From: a virus
Virus record (IMG/VR): IMGVR_UViG_3300020034_000040
Coordinates: 1-41,385 of that record
Strand: one strand, 5' to 3'
DNA: 41,385 bases
Made by a program: the position numbers and the translations under genes. The notes below the pieces were generated by a model. It saw only the letters and a program-made list of their open reading frames with translations, ran no database searches and had not been told where the DNA came from. This document shows positions 23,340-31,804 of this stretch, piece after piece. How positions within the stretch are numbered: the stretch's first letter is position 1; the number at the start of each line of letters is the position of its first letter.

Positions 23340-23505
23340 GGCGGTCCGCTCCGGCCAGGTCGACCAGTGGGAGCAACCAACGGAAACCATCCCGCGAGAC
23401 GACTTGCGCAGCCGTCGGGCTCGCCAGCCGATGAAACTTCCCGCTGTAGCGGCGCCCGCTCGCGCTGATCCAAGAGACCGAATCCCCAGACTTCAAGGCC
23501 TTCAT
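23329..23505 (-). CDS. Small first gene of the leftward early operon
   Basis: 58 residues. ATG at 23505 with AGGAG ten bases upstream, TGA at 23329-23331. It has KALKSGDSVSWISASGRRYS and ends LVDLAGADRRVS, with a small beta-rich look. It is the first gene behind the leftward TTGACA promoter. Function unknown. Confidence 0.6.
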   Translation of the reverse strand: MKALKSGDSVSWISASGRRYSGKFHRLASPTAAQVVSRDGFRWLLPLVDLAGADRRVS

Positions 23506-23544
23506 ACGTTCAGTTCTCCTGGAAAAGTGCCTATTGCGCAGTGC

Positions 23545-23567
23545 GTCTCATTTTGAGAATCTGAGAC
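23545..23567. promoter_or_regulatory. Palindrome in the leftward leader
   Basis: GTCTCA and TGAGAC are separated by 11 bases, with an inner CTCA-TTT-TGAG. It lies between the leftward promoter and its first gene, so it may be a second regulator site or an RNA leader structure. Confidence 0.35.
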
Positions 23568-23626
23568 TTCAGGCCCCAGAGGCGCCGCGCCGCATGGCGT
23601 AGCTGCACTGAACAGGCTGACGATGG

Positions 23627-23661
23627 TGTTGCATCTAGATACTGATGTCAAGATGCACCGT
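23627..23661 (-). promoter_or_regulatory. Left operator/promoter, inverted copy
   Basis: This 35-bp site is the reverse complement of 24139-24173 with one mismatch. Inside it, TGCATCT and AGATGCA form inverted half-sites 14 bases apart, and ATCTAGAT is palindromic. On the minus strand it holds TTGACA, with CACCAT 17 bases further on (A, A and T of the -10 hexamer match), pointing to the leftward early operon. It lies 26 bases before the repressor start. Confidence 0.75.
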
Positions 23662-23687
23662 GGCTAACGTGTGAGGATCGCTCCGAG

Positions 23688-24020
23688 ATGCCGAAGCAGA
23701 AGTTCAAAGCTCCGCTGGAGATGCAGGCGCTGCCAGAGCGCCTCGCGCTTGCGCTCAAAGAGGCGCACGTCTCTCAGAACGAGCTGGCGCGTCGAATCGG
23801 CGTGAGTTCACCAAGTATCGGCGCTCGGATGAGCGTCGACGGCTCGTCTGCGGCCATGTTTGTGCTGATCGCGAAGAAGCTAAACGTTCGCGTTGGCTGG
23901 CTCTTGGTGGGCGAAGGTGAGATGCGCGAGGAGCCGCCGCCTCAGCGCCATGTCCTCGCTCTCGAGCCAGACGCGACAGGTCTGAAGGAAGCAAAGCGAC
24001 CCCGACGCTCGCGCGATTAG
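23688..24020 (+). CDS. Cro/CI-type (XRE) repressor
   Basis: 110 residues. Residues 14-60 are a helix-turn-helix of the XRE type (LPERLALALKEAHVSQNELA, RRIGVSSPSIGARMS). FVLIAKKLNVRVGWLLVGEG follows, the usual end of this domain. There is no LexA-like peptidase domain, so induction would not be by self-cleavage. It lies between two inverted copies of a 35-bp site, the expected operators. Confidence 0.85.
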   Translation: MPKQKFKAPLEMQALPERLALALKEAHVSQNELARRIGVSSPSIGARMSVDGSSAAMFVLIAKKLNVRVGWLLVGEGEMREEPPPQRHVLALEPDATGLKEAKRPRRSRD

Positions 24021-24138
24021 CCGGCCTCCCTGGTAGAAGCTGCCCCGCCACCCAGCCCCGTGCCGCTCAAACATAGCTAGCTGCCCCATTACAGTCACCT
24101 GAACGAGTGAGGCGCCCAGGCACATCCACATTTTTTAT

Positions 24139-24173
24139 ACGGTGCATCTTGACACCAGTATCTAGATGCAACA
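24139..24173 (+). promoter_or_regulatory. Right operator/promoter
   Basis: This 35-bp site is the inverted partner of 23627-23661 (34 of 35 identical). TTGACA at 24149-24154 and CAGTCT at 24172-24177 (17-base spacer; A2 and T6 conserved) point rightward. A T-run and TATA just upstream (24131-24139) could act as an UP element. The first gene starts at 24186, about nine bases past the -10, so its transcript would be nearly leaderless. Confidence 0.75.
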
Positions 24174-24185
24174 GTCTCTCCGACC

Positions 24186-24377
24186 ATGAGCAGGAGAGAG
24201 CGGGATTCGAGTGCTTGCCGTTGTTGTGGGGGGCAGTCCGCTCCCACACCGCAGAACGTAGTCGGCGCGCAAGTCGCGCCTTTCGTCTACTTGCTGCTTT
24301 ACAACTGCGCGTGCGGTTCAACCCGCGCAGTGACGCTCTGGGAAGCCTCGGACTTCGCCGCTGAGCGAGCGGCGTAG
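24186..24377 (+). CDS. Small zinc-ribbon protein, first rightward early gene
   Basis: 63 residues with two Cys pairs (CRCCGG and NCACGSTRAV) and the sequence PFVYLLLYNCACGSTRAVTL, a pattern seen in small phage zinc-ribbon proteins. It starts just past the rightward promoter. Function unknown. The 141 bases that follow up to 24518 hold no convincing gene; a minus-strand frame there crosses two plus-strand genes. Confidence 0.65.
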   Translation: MSRRERDSSACRCCGGQSAPTPQNVVGAQVAPFVYLLLYNCACGSTRAVTLWEASDFAAERAA

Positions 24378-24518
24378 TGGCCGCGCTCGTTCACCAGGCG
24401 CTTCGCGCGCGCTGCGCGGAGCTTGCTGTCTATCTTCACGCGGGGGTTCTCCCGCTTGAACTGCTCGAAGAAGTAACAGAGCTCTCGCGCAAGGCGTGGG
24501 CGCTCAGGGAGAGCGACG

Positions 24519-25250
24519 ATGCCTGACCAAGAAAAAGTATTAGTTTTGCGCACGTGCGCGTCCGACATGAGCGCGTACAACGGTTTCAAGTGGAAGGAAT
24601 CTGGCGAGGTTTCGGCGCCAGATTGGCAACCCGAGCCGCGTTGCGGCCATGGTCTCCATGGCTTGCTCTGGGGTTGCGGCGACGGTGGTCTGCTCGGTAA
24701 CGCGCTCGACGCAAAGTGGCTTGTCGTCGAGGTCGAAGCCGCTTCGATTGTCGAACTCGACGGCAAGGTGAAGTTCCCGAAGGGTGAAGTCATCTTCTGC
24801 GGCGACCGCAAGGGAGCGACGGAGCTCATCTCGGGCCGCGCGCCGAAGGCGAACCTGCCCATTGTTTGGCTTTCGATCACTGCGGGGGACAGAGGCACCG
24901 CGACTGCGGGGGACAGAGGCACCGCCACTGCGGGGTACAGAGGCACCGCGACTGCGGGGGACGACGGCACCGCCACTGCGGGGGACAGAGGCACCGCGAC
25001 TGCGGGGAGCTACGGCACCGCCACTGCGGGGTACAGAGGCACCGCGACTGCGGGGGACAGAGGCACCGCGACTGCGAGGGACGGAGGCACCGCGACTGCG
25101 GGGGACGGAGGCACCCTGCAGATCAAACGCTACGACCCGGTCGCTGAACGGCATCGCATCGTCACGGGTTACGTCGGTGAAGACGGCATCGAAGCCAACG
25201 TGCCTTACACGCTCGACCAAAACGGCAAGCTCGTTCGGAAGGTGCCGTGA
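24519..25250 (+). CDS. DUF7666-type protein with ten TATAG-repeats (copy 1)
   Basis: 243 residues. The N-terminal domain (VLVLRTCASDM, GHGLHGLLWG, AKWLVVEVEA, KVKFPKGEVIFCGDRKGAT) belongs to a family I know as DUF7666. Ten exact 8-residue units follow, TAGDRGTA and variants (TAGYRGTA, TAGSYGTA), which should fold as a beta-solenoid. A short C-terminal domain (YVGEDGIEANVPYTL) closes it. GGGAG lies seven bases before the ATG. A paralogue lies at 29452-30165. Function unknown; surface or ligand binding is plausible. Confidence 0.75.
   Translation: MPDQEKVLVLRTCASDMSAYNGFKWKESGEVSAPDWQPEPRCGHGLHGLLWGCGDGGLLGNALDAKWLVVEVEAASIVELDGKVKFPKGEVIFCGDRKGATELISGRAPKANLPIVWLSITAGDRGTATAGDRGTATAGYRGTATAGDDGTATAGDRGTATAGSYGTATAGYRGTATAGDRGTATARDGGTATAGDGGTLQIKRYDPVAERHRIVTGYVGEDGIEANVPYTLDQNGKLVRKVP
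24879..25118 (+). repeat. 24-bp tandem repeat array, 10 units
   Basis: Ten head-to-tail 24-bp units (ACTGCGGGGGACAGAGGCAC plus CGCG or CGCC) encode TAG-x-x-G-T-A. Units are nearly identical also at silent positions and match those at 29869-30036. Confidence 0.9.
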
Positions 25251-25528
25251 TGCAGAAGTACCCCGATGGTGACTCTCGGCGCCTTGGTCCTAACTACAAG
25301 TCATACCAGGGAGCCACGAAGGCTTGCGTTGAGATGCGCGACCATCAAAACGAGCTCGCGCAGAAGAGAGGCTTTCGCTCGTACCTGGCGCTGCTCTTCG
25401 GTGCCAACCAGGCCGGCGACAAGGCGCCAAAGAAGCCATGGCGCAGCGCCGCTTACGCCGGCAAGACGCGCGCTCGCGAGGCCAAGCGCCTTGCCGAGCG
25501 CGCAGAAAGGCAGGCCTCCAATGGCTGA
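25250..25528 (+). CDS. Small basic protein
   Basis: 92 residues from ATG at 25250 (TGATG with the gene before). Rich in Arg, Lys and Ala (SAAYAGKTRAREAKRLAERA), with AQKRGFRSYLALLFG in the middle. Function unknown. It overlaps the nuclease start by eight bases, so it probably belongs with the recombination genes. Confidence 0.6.
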   Translation: MQKYPDGDSRRLGPNYKSYQGATKACVEMRDHQNELAQKRGFRSYLALLFGANQAGDKAPKKPWRSAAYAGKTRAREAKRLAERAERQASNG

Positions 25529-26522
25529 GCCTGTCCGTCTGCCCCTCATGACCAACAGTCGCGCGAAGTCGTTCCGACGCTGCGCGCGGCACCACCTCAT
25601 CAGCTACCAGCAAGGTATCCGGCCTATCGAGAAAGCCGGCCCGCTTGGCTTCGGCGGCATCTTCCACAAGATGCTCGAGTCGTGGTGGCTGGCCGCGGAG
25701 CTCAAGCTAGAGGCGGCGCTCGCCACTCTCGAGCAGCAGGACATTCCGGATGAATTCGACCGCATTCGGCACCAAGAGCTGATGCTCGGCTACGACGCTC
25801 GTTGGGGCGCTGAGCCGGTACGAACGCTGCGCGTAGAGGCGCAATTCGAGTGCGAGCTGCGCAACCCGGAGACCGGACAGGCGTCGCGCACCTGGCGCCT
25901 AGGCGGCAAGCTTGACGCGATTGCGGAGCGCGACGGGCGCCCTTGGATTGTCGAGCACAAGACGACCACGGAAGACATCTCGCCGGGCTCGCCCTACTGG
26001 CGGATGCTCCGCCTCGACACCCAGGTGTCAACCTACTTCGTGGGTGCCGAATCTCTCGGTTTTGACGTAGAGGGGTGCATCTACGACGTGATTCGCAAGC
26101 CAAGCCTCAAGCGCCTGGAGGCTACGCCCGTCGAGTCGCGCAAGTTCAAGAAAGACGGGTCGCTGTACGCGAGCCAGCGCGATTGCGACGAGACGCCGGA
26201 GGAATTCCGCGAGCGCTTCCGGGCGCACGTCGGCGATCACCTTCAGGACTTGTTCCAGCGCGGCGACGTGTCGCGTGTCCCCGAGGAGCTTGCCGATTCA
26301 GCCTTCGACCTCTGGCAAACCGCGCGCCTCATTCGCGAAGCGGAGCTGGCCGAGCGGCATCCGCGTAACCCGGACTCGTGCCGTCAGTGGTCGCGATTCT
26401 GCGAATACTTCGACGTGTGCACGGGGGCGGCGTCGCTCGACGACGCCTCGCGATTCCGGAAGGTCGAGTCAGCAAACGAGGAGTTGGACAATGCAGCAGA
26501 CCCAGCAACAGCAACCCAGTAA
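25521..26522 (+). CDS. Cas4/RecB-like PD-(D/E)XK nuclease with probable Fe-S cluster
   Basis: 333 residues. The nuclease core shows FHKMLE (H49), GGKLDAI (D132) and IVEHKT (E145, K147). C21 near the N terminus and C-terminal CRQWSRFCEYFDVC give the four-Cys layout of Cas4/AddB-type iron-sulfur nucleases. It should act as a DNA end-processing exonuclease. It precedes a Sak4-like ATPase and an SSB-like gene, the usual phage recombination set. Confidence 0.85.
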   Translation: MAEPVRLPLMTNSRAKSFRRCARHHLISYQQGIRPIEKAGPLGFGGIFHKMLESWWLAAELKLEAALATLEQQDIPDEFDRIRHQELMLGYDARWGAEPVRTLRVEAQFECELRNPETGQASRTWRLGGKLDAIAERDGRPWIVEHKTTTEDISPGSPYWRMLRLDTQVSTYFVGAESLGFDVEGCIYDVIRKPSLKRLEATPVESRKFKKDGSLYASQRDCDETPEEFRERFRAHVGDHLQDLFQRGDVSRVPEELADSAFDLWQTARLIREAELAERHPRNPDSCRQWSRFCEYFDVCTGAASLDDASRFRKVESANEELDNAADPATATQ

Positions 26523-27303
26523 ACCAGCGCGACGCATGACGCTTGCGAGCGTCACAAGCGATCGGCGCTTGCCGCCCGTGCGCGTGCTCATCTTTGGACC
26601 CGGCGGCGTAGGCAAGACGACCTTTGCCAGCGATGCCAAAGACGCCATCTTCATCAGCGCAGAGGACGGAGCGGATTACAAACAGGTTGCTCGCTTCCCC
26701 CCGGCGGAGTCGTGGCAGGACGTGCTCGACGCCATGAGCGAGCTTCGGGAGAGCGACCACAAGTACAAGACTCTCGTGCTCGATTCGGTCGATTGGATGG
26801 AGCAGCTCATCAGCACGCACGTCTGCGTGAAGAACAAGAAAGAGTCGCTCGAGTCGTTCGGTTACGGCGCCGGCTTCGCGCTCGTGTTCGACGAGATGCG
26901 CGCTTTCATCTCCCAGCTTGAGCGCCTCCGGCGCGACAAGAGCATGGCCGTCGTTGGCATCGCTCACTCGGCGGTGAGGGCGTTCAACAACCCGGAGGGC
27001 GACAATTACGATCGCTACGAGCTCAAACTCCAAGCCTCGAAGAACGCCAGCATTGCTGGACTGTGGAAGGAATGGCCCGACTTTCTGCTGTTCGCGAATT
27101 ACGAAACCGCCACCACCAAAGAGAAAAACAAGCCGACCAAGGGCGAGAGCACGGGCCGGCGATTCGTCTTCACGCAGCGCTCAGCGGCTTACGACGCAAA
27201 GAGCCGCCTCGCGCTGCCTGACCAACTGCCGCTCGAGTGGAGCGCGTTCGCGCGCGCCGTGAAAGAGGCTTTCGAAAAGGAAGGACAGAAACCCAATGAG
27301 TGA
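26491..27303 (+). CDS. RecA-fold ATPase, Sak4-like (AAA_24)
   Basis: 270 residues from ATG at 26491, chosen for GAGGAG eight bases upstream although it overlaps the nuclease by 32 bases. Walker A GPGGVGKT at 36-43, Walker B TLVLDSVD with D98, and VVGIAHSAVRAF as a later motif. Sak4 proteins promote single-strand annealing with phage SSB. The two neighbours make that role likely. Confidence 0.8.
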   Translation: MQQTQQQQPSKPARRMTLASVTSDRRLPPVRVLIFGPGGVGKTTFASDAKDAIFISAEDGADYKQVARFPPAESWQDVLDAMSELRESDHKYKTLVLDSVDWMEQLISTHVCVKNKKESLESFGYGAGFALVFDEMRAFISQLERLRRDKSMAVVGIAHSAVRAFNNPEGDNYDRYELKLQASKNASIAGLWKEWPDFLLFANYETATTKEKNKPTKGESTGRRFVFTQRSAAYDAKSRLALPDQLPLEWSAFARAVKEAFEKEGQKPNE

Positions 27304-27763
27304 GTTGCATGAAACGGGGCGCTTTCGCGCCAAAGCAGTGGAAGGCGCGTGGGGGCACACCAGCAACGGCACCGTTCAGGTCGCCATTCAGTTCCAGCTG
27401 GAAACCGACGCGAAGCTGACCTGGTACGGCTTCATGACCGAAAAGGCCGAGGAGCGAACCATGAATTCGCTGCTCGCTTGCGGCGTCACCGACCTGGAGA
27501 CGCTCGCAGGGCTCGGCAGTGACGACGTGGAAGTCACCGTCGAGCACGACACCTACAACGAGAAAACGCGCGCCAAGATCGCCTGGGTCAATCGCCTCGG
27601 CGAGGGTGGCGTGGCGCTCAAGAGTAAAGCTTCGCCGCAAGAGGCAAAGTCCATGCTCTCGAAGCACAAGGGCAACTTTCTGAAGTTGCAGAAGGCCAAC
27701 GGCGCCGCGCCTGCGAAGCCGAAGGCGCCGGCTGCGCAACAGAAGGACGATATCCCGTTCTGA
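27296..27763 (+). CDS. SSB-like DNA-binding protein (DUF669-like) with DDIPF tail
   Basis: 155 residues. A beta-rich domain (TVQVAIQFQLETDAKLTWYG, EVTVEHDTYNEKTRAKIAWV) is followed by a Lys/Ala/Pro linker and the tail QQKDDIPF. The acidic DDIPF tip is the partner-binding end of bacterial SSB proteins. Together with the nuclease and the Sak4-like ATPase it completes a recombination module. The start overlaps the ATPase stop by eight bases. Confidence 0.8.
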   Translation: MSELHETGRFRAKAVEGAWGHTSNGTVQVAIQFQLETDAKLTWYGFMTEKAEERTMNSLLACGVTDLETLAGLGSDDVEVTVEHDTYNEKTRAKIAWVNRLGEGGVALKSKASPQEAKSMLSKHKGNFLKLQKANGAAPAKPKAPAAQQKDDIPF

Positions 27764-27769
27764 CGGGAC

Positions 27770-27850
27770 GAGAGCCGCCTTCGGGCTCTCCGCCTGCTCA
27801 CCAGGGACACCAGCCCTTCAATGGGATGTTTTTGGTGAGCAGGCGGAGAG
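27770..27850 (+). promoter_or_regulatory. Two mutually exclusive hairpins before the integrase unit
   Basis: Hairpin A, 27770-27790: GAGAGCC-7-GGCTCTC. Hairpin B: 27786-27803 pairs with 27833-27850, an 18-bp perfect stem (CTCTCCGCCTGCTCACCA with its complement) around a 29-base loop. They share 27786-27790, so only one can form. The ribosome site of the next gene follows directly after the stem. Neither has a clean T-run. It may act as an attenuator or translational switch for the 74-residue gene and integrase. Confidence 0.6.
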
Positions 27851-27859
27851 GAAGAAGAG

Positions 27860-28084
27860 ATGACCCCTACCGAACAGAAACATCTACTCGATTCGATCGC
27901 GCGCGCGCTCCATGGCTGGCCGGATGACGACTCGCGCCGTAGCTATGCCCCGAGTGAGCTGCCGGCTCTTGCCCGACGTTTGCGCCGCAAGGCAGAGGTG
28001 CTTGATGCGGCGCGCAGCGGAGCAGATGCTCCCGAAGTGGTTGCCGCCAAGGCGGACGGGTGCGAATACCCGAACCAGGATTAG
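27860..28084 (+). CDS. Small protein before integrase
   Basis: 74 residues with a strong ribosome site (GGAAGAAGAG). Helical start (TEQKHLLDSIARALHGW), then LPALARRLRRKAEVLDAARS. No helix-turn-helix is evident, so it is not called an excisionase, though the place before integrase would suit a partner of it. Unknown. Confidence 0.6.
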   Translation: MTPTEQKHLLDSIARALHGWPDDDSRRSYAPSELPALARRLRRKAEVLDAARSGADAPEVVAAKADGCEYPNQD

Positions 28085-28088
28085 GACC

Positions 28089-29451
<1,363 letters not shown>

Positions 29452-29465
<14 letters not shown>

Positions 29466-30165
29466 GAAGAAGGCCGTCCGCAAGGTGGTCAAGAGCAAGA
29501 GTGTGCGCGCGCGTCGGCTGGCCGTGGCGACCGTTTTGGTCCTCCGCACCTGCAGTGCCAACATGGTCTCTCACAAAGGTTTCAGGTGGCCTCAGAAGGG
29601 CGCCGTGAAGGCGCCGGACTGGCGCCCCGTTGCGGAGTGCGGGAACGGCTTGCACGGGCTCCTTTGGGGTGAGGGTGAGGGTGCGCACCTGGATTACAGC
29701 CTCACGGCCAAGTGGCTGGTTGTCGAGGTTCCGGCCAAGAGCATCGTTGACCTGAAGGGCAAGGTGAAGTTTCCGGCAGGCAAGGTGGTTTACTGCGGCA
29801 CCCGGCTTGGCGCTACGAGCTTTATTGCTGCCAAGCGGCCAGGGGCCGCGATCTGCGGCGGCACCGCGACTGCGGGGGACAGAGGCACCGCCACTGCGGG
29901 GAGCTACGGCACCGCCACTGCGGGGAGCTACGGCACCGCCACTGCGGGGTACAGAGGCACCGCGACTGCGGGGGACGCCGGCACCGCCACTGCGGGGGAC
30001 AGAGGCACCGCGACTGCGGGGAGCTACGGCAGGCTTGAGCTTCTCTACTGGGATGACAAGGCAAGCCGCTGCCGCAAAGCGCTCGCGTACGTGGGAGAGG
30101 GCGGCATCAAGCCCAACACCAAGTACAAGCTGAACGGCTCGGCGTTCGTCGAGGTGAAGCCGTGA
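29452..30165 (+). CDS. DUF7666-type protein with seven TATAG-repeats (copy 2)
   Basis: 237 residues from ATG at 29452, with GGGAG seven bases upstream; it overlaps the integrase end. A basic N-terminal extension (MQKSKKKAVRKVVKSKSVRA) is absent from copy 1. The domain LVLRTCSANM, GNGLHGLLWG, AKWLVVEVPA, KVKFPAGKVVYCGTRLGAT follows. Then come seven 8-residue repeats and the end domain YVGEGGIKPNTKYKL. It lies beyond attP, so after integration it would be at the opposite end of the prophage from int. Confidence 0.75.
29869..30036 (+). repeat. 24-bp tandem repeat array, 7 units
   Basis: Seven 24-bp units of the same kind as at 24879-25118, encoding TAGDRGTA, TAGSYGTA, TAGYRGTA and TAGDAGTA. Several units are identical in both arrays, including silent positions. 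Confidence 0.9.
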
Positions 30166-30707
30166 CGACCGCGGCAGAGCGGGCGAAAGCCGGGCGCTTC
30201 CCGCCGATCGCTTTCATCCGTGGTGACGCCACCAGGCCCGAGGGTGACGGCCTGAAGCTCATCCTCCATATTTGCAATGACGTGGGCGCTTGGGGCGCTG
30301 GCTTCGTGATGGCCATCTCGAAGCGCTGGAAAGCGCCACGCCAGTTCTACCTGGAGAGCCCGTTCTCCAGCCGCTTGAGCGTGATTCAGCCCGTGAAGGT
30401 GGAATCCGATATCGACGTAATCAACATGATTGCGCAGCACGGGTTTCCCAATAATGAGCAGCGGTGCGCGCTCGACTACCGCGCGCTGCACACGTGCTTG
30501 CGGCACGTCGCCTTCGCCTACGAGAGCCTGGAAAACGTCAGCATTCACATGCCGCGCATCGGCTGCGGCATCGCCGGGGGCGACTGGGCTCGCGTCGAGC
30601 TCATCATCCAAGAGACGCTCAGCAAGGCTGGCTTCCCGGTGACGGTGTACGACTTTCCGCCGAAAACCGCTAGCGGCCCGCTGGCATCTGCTCGCGAATC
30701 ACTTTGA
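30162..30707 (+). CDS. Macro-domain protein (ADP-ribose binding or hydrolysing)
   Basis: 181 residues from GTG at 30162 (GTGA overlap). GDAT at 21-24, HICNDVGAWGAGF around 36-48 and MPRIGCGIAGGDWARVELII at 130-149 are macro-domain motifs of the Poa1-like group, which bind ADP-ribose and may remove phosphate or ADP-ribose groups. N39 and the glycine loops are intact. It ends in a 38-base convergent overlap with the last late gene. A role against NAD-based defence or in tRNA end repair is possible. Confidence 0.85.
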   Translation: MTTAAERAKAGRFPPIAFIRGDATRPEGDGLKLILHICNDVGAWGAGFVMAISKRWKAPRQFYLESPFSSRLSVIQPVKVESDIDVINMIAQHGFPNNEQRCALDYRALHTCLRHVAFAYESLENVSIHMPRIGCGIAGGDWARVELIIQETLSKAGFPVTVYDFPPKTASGPLASARESL

Positions 30708-31101
30708 CGATGCACTCGCCCTGAGCGTCCCCGCCGGGGAGTTGCTTGCAAGCATCCAGCGCACGGTCAAAGCCGCTGCGCTGGATTACTGTCGCGGCGG
30801 GGGCGGCGGTCGGCTCGGTGACTTTGGTCACGCCGTACGTGCCGCCAATGGCGCCTGCGAGCAGCAAGAGAGCCTTGCTCCCGAAGCCGTTCAGGACGGC
30901 CTTGAACGTCGCGACGAGCAGCTTAAGCTCGGCCACGTCGTCTTTCGTGGCGCAGTTCTCCAGTTGGCCTTCCACGTTCTCCAGGCGCCCCTCGATAGCG
31001 CGCATGCTCCGCGCGGCGCGCTGGAGAGGACCCTCGTCGCCATGGTCGCTCTTCTGAGGCAGGCGAGCGCCGGGAATGCCAGGGGCGTTTGGAGGGCTCA
31101 C
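30670..31101 (-). CDS. Membrane protein of the lysis cassette (holin/spanin candidate)
   Basis: 143 residues from GTG at 31101 (GTGA). A coiled coil (MRAIEGRLENVEGQLENCAT, DDVAELKLLVATFKAV) precedes one membrane segment (SKALLLLAGAIGGTYGV). A soluble tail with two Cys (DACKQL, GECIVK) follows. It is the last late gene. One membrane span with a coiled coil suits a pinholin partner or spanin; the exact role is open. Confidence 0.6.
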   Translation of the reverse strand: MSPPNAPGIPGARLPQKSDHGDEGPLQRAARSMRAIEGRLENVEGQLENCATKDDVAELKLLVATFKAVLNGFGSKALLLLAGAIGGTYGVTKVTEPTAAPAATVIQRSGFDRALDACKQLPGGDAQGECIVKVIREQMPAGR

Positions 31102-31325
31102 GATAGCCTTGCCATCACGGCCAGCGCCGCCGCTACGATGCTCACGAGCGCAGGCAGCCAAAGGTGTTGCTCAATCTTCGAGACGCGCGTGGTCAGGCTT
31201 TTCACGTCGGCGTGAAAGGCGAGTTGCCGCTGGCTGATGCTGTGGACGATGTCCCGAATCTCGTTCAGATCGGAGCGAAGCAACGGGGGGCGCTCAATCG
31301 GCGTAATGTCAGCGTCGGTGCTCAT
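31098..31325 (-). CDS. XhlA-like holin-associated protein
   Basis: 75 residues: soluble N terminus, coiled coil (NEIRDIVHSISQRQLAFHAD, SLTTRVSKIEQHL) and a C-terminal membrane segment (WLPALVSIVAAALAVMA). This is the layout of haemolysin XhlA-type proteins found beside endolysins. ATGA coupling to the endolysin. Confidence 0.7.
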   Translation of the reverse strand: MSTDADITPIERPPLLRSDLNEIRDIVHSISQRQLAFHADVKSLTTRVSKIEQHLWLPALVSIVAAALAVMARLS

Positions 31326-31804
31326 GCTGCCTCGTCTGGGGGCGGTGCGGGCTCGGTGTCGTTTTGCGCGACCAGCGAGTCTATGCCGTAAAAAGTGATG
31401 CCCTTGGAGTCCTGATGCCGATGGCGCGCTGCGTTCGGCGTGTTACCGGCCAGGTCGCCCCAGTCGCATTCATGGTTCCAGTATTCGACCACCATGTGGT
31501 GAGCGAACGGGTGCTCTTTGATGGCGATGTCACCCGGCTTCGGCCAAGGCACTCGATGCAGCCCCAGCGGGCCAATGAAGCCGACGCCGTCTCGCCAGTG
31601 AGCCTGCGTGGCGCCACCGAGGCGCAAAGCGTGAAGCGCGAAGCCGCCGCACCATTCGCGAGTTTTCGCGTACAAACGAACCTGTGCGTCCGACCAATCC
31701 GGCGGGAGCACATCACGCCAGATATCGAAAACCTCGGGCGAGCCTTTGCCGTAGGGGCCGAGAAGCGTCGTGGCGCAGTAGATGATTCGGTCGCGTTGGC
31801 TCAT
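31322..31804 (-). CDS. Endolysin, CHAP/NlpC-P60-like amidase
   Basis: 160 residues. REWCGGFALHALRLGG has the nucleophile Cys at about 52, PKPGDIAI a beta turn typical of the fold, and FAHHMVVEYW the His. DLAGNTP closes the active site region. It should cut peptidoglycan peptides or amide bonds. No signal peptide is visible, so a holin is needed, and candidates follow directly. Confidence 0.75.
   Translation of the reverse strand: MSQRDRIIYCATTLLGPYGKGSPEVFDIWRDVLPPDWSDAQVRLYAKTREWCGGFALHALRLGGATQAHWRDGVGFIGPLGLHRVPWPKPGDIAIKEHPFAHHMVVEYWNHECDWGDLAGNTPNAARHRHQDSKGITFYGIDSLVAQNDTEPAPPPDEAA

Noticed and set aside
23880-24131. Minus-strand 83-codon frame opposite the repressor end
   Set aside because: It overlaps the repressor antisense and ends inside it, with no ribosome site; treated as chance.
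24299-24994. Minus-strand frame covering the start of the repeat protein and the zinc-ribbon gene
   Set aside because: Its middle part (ALPERPRLARELCYFFEQFK) looks protein-like, but there is no credible start, and it lies antisense to two plus-strand genes. It may be a remnant.
24879-25118. CRISPR-like array
   Set aside because: The 24-bp units are continuous, without spacers, and encode an in-frame 8-residue protein repeat.
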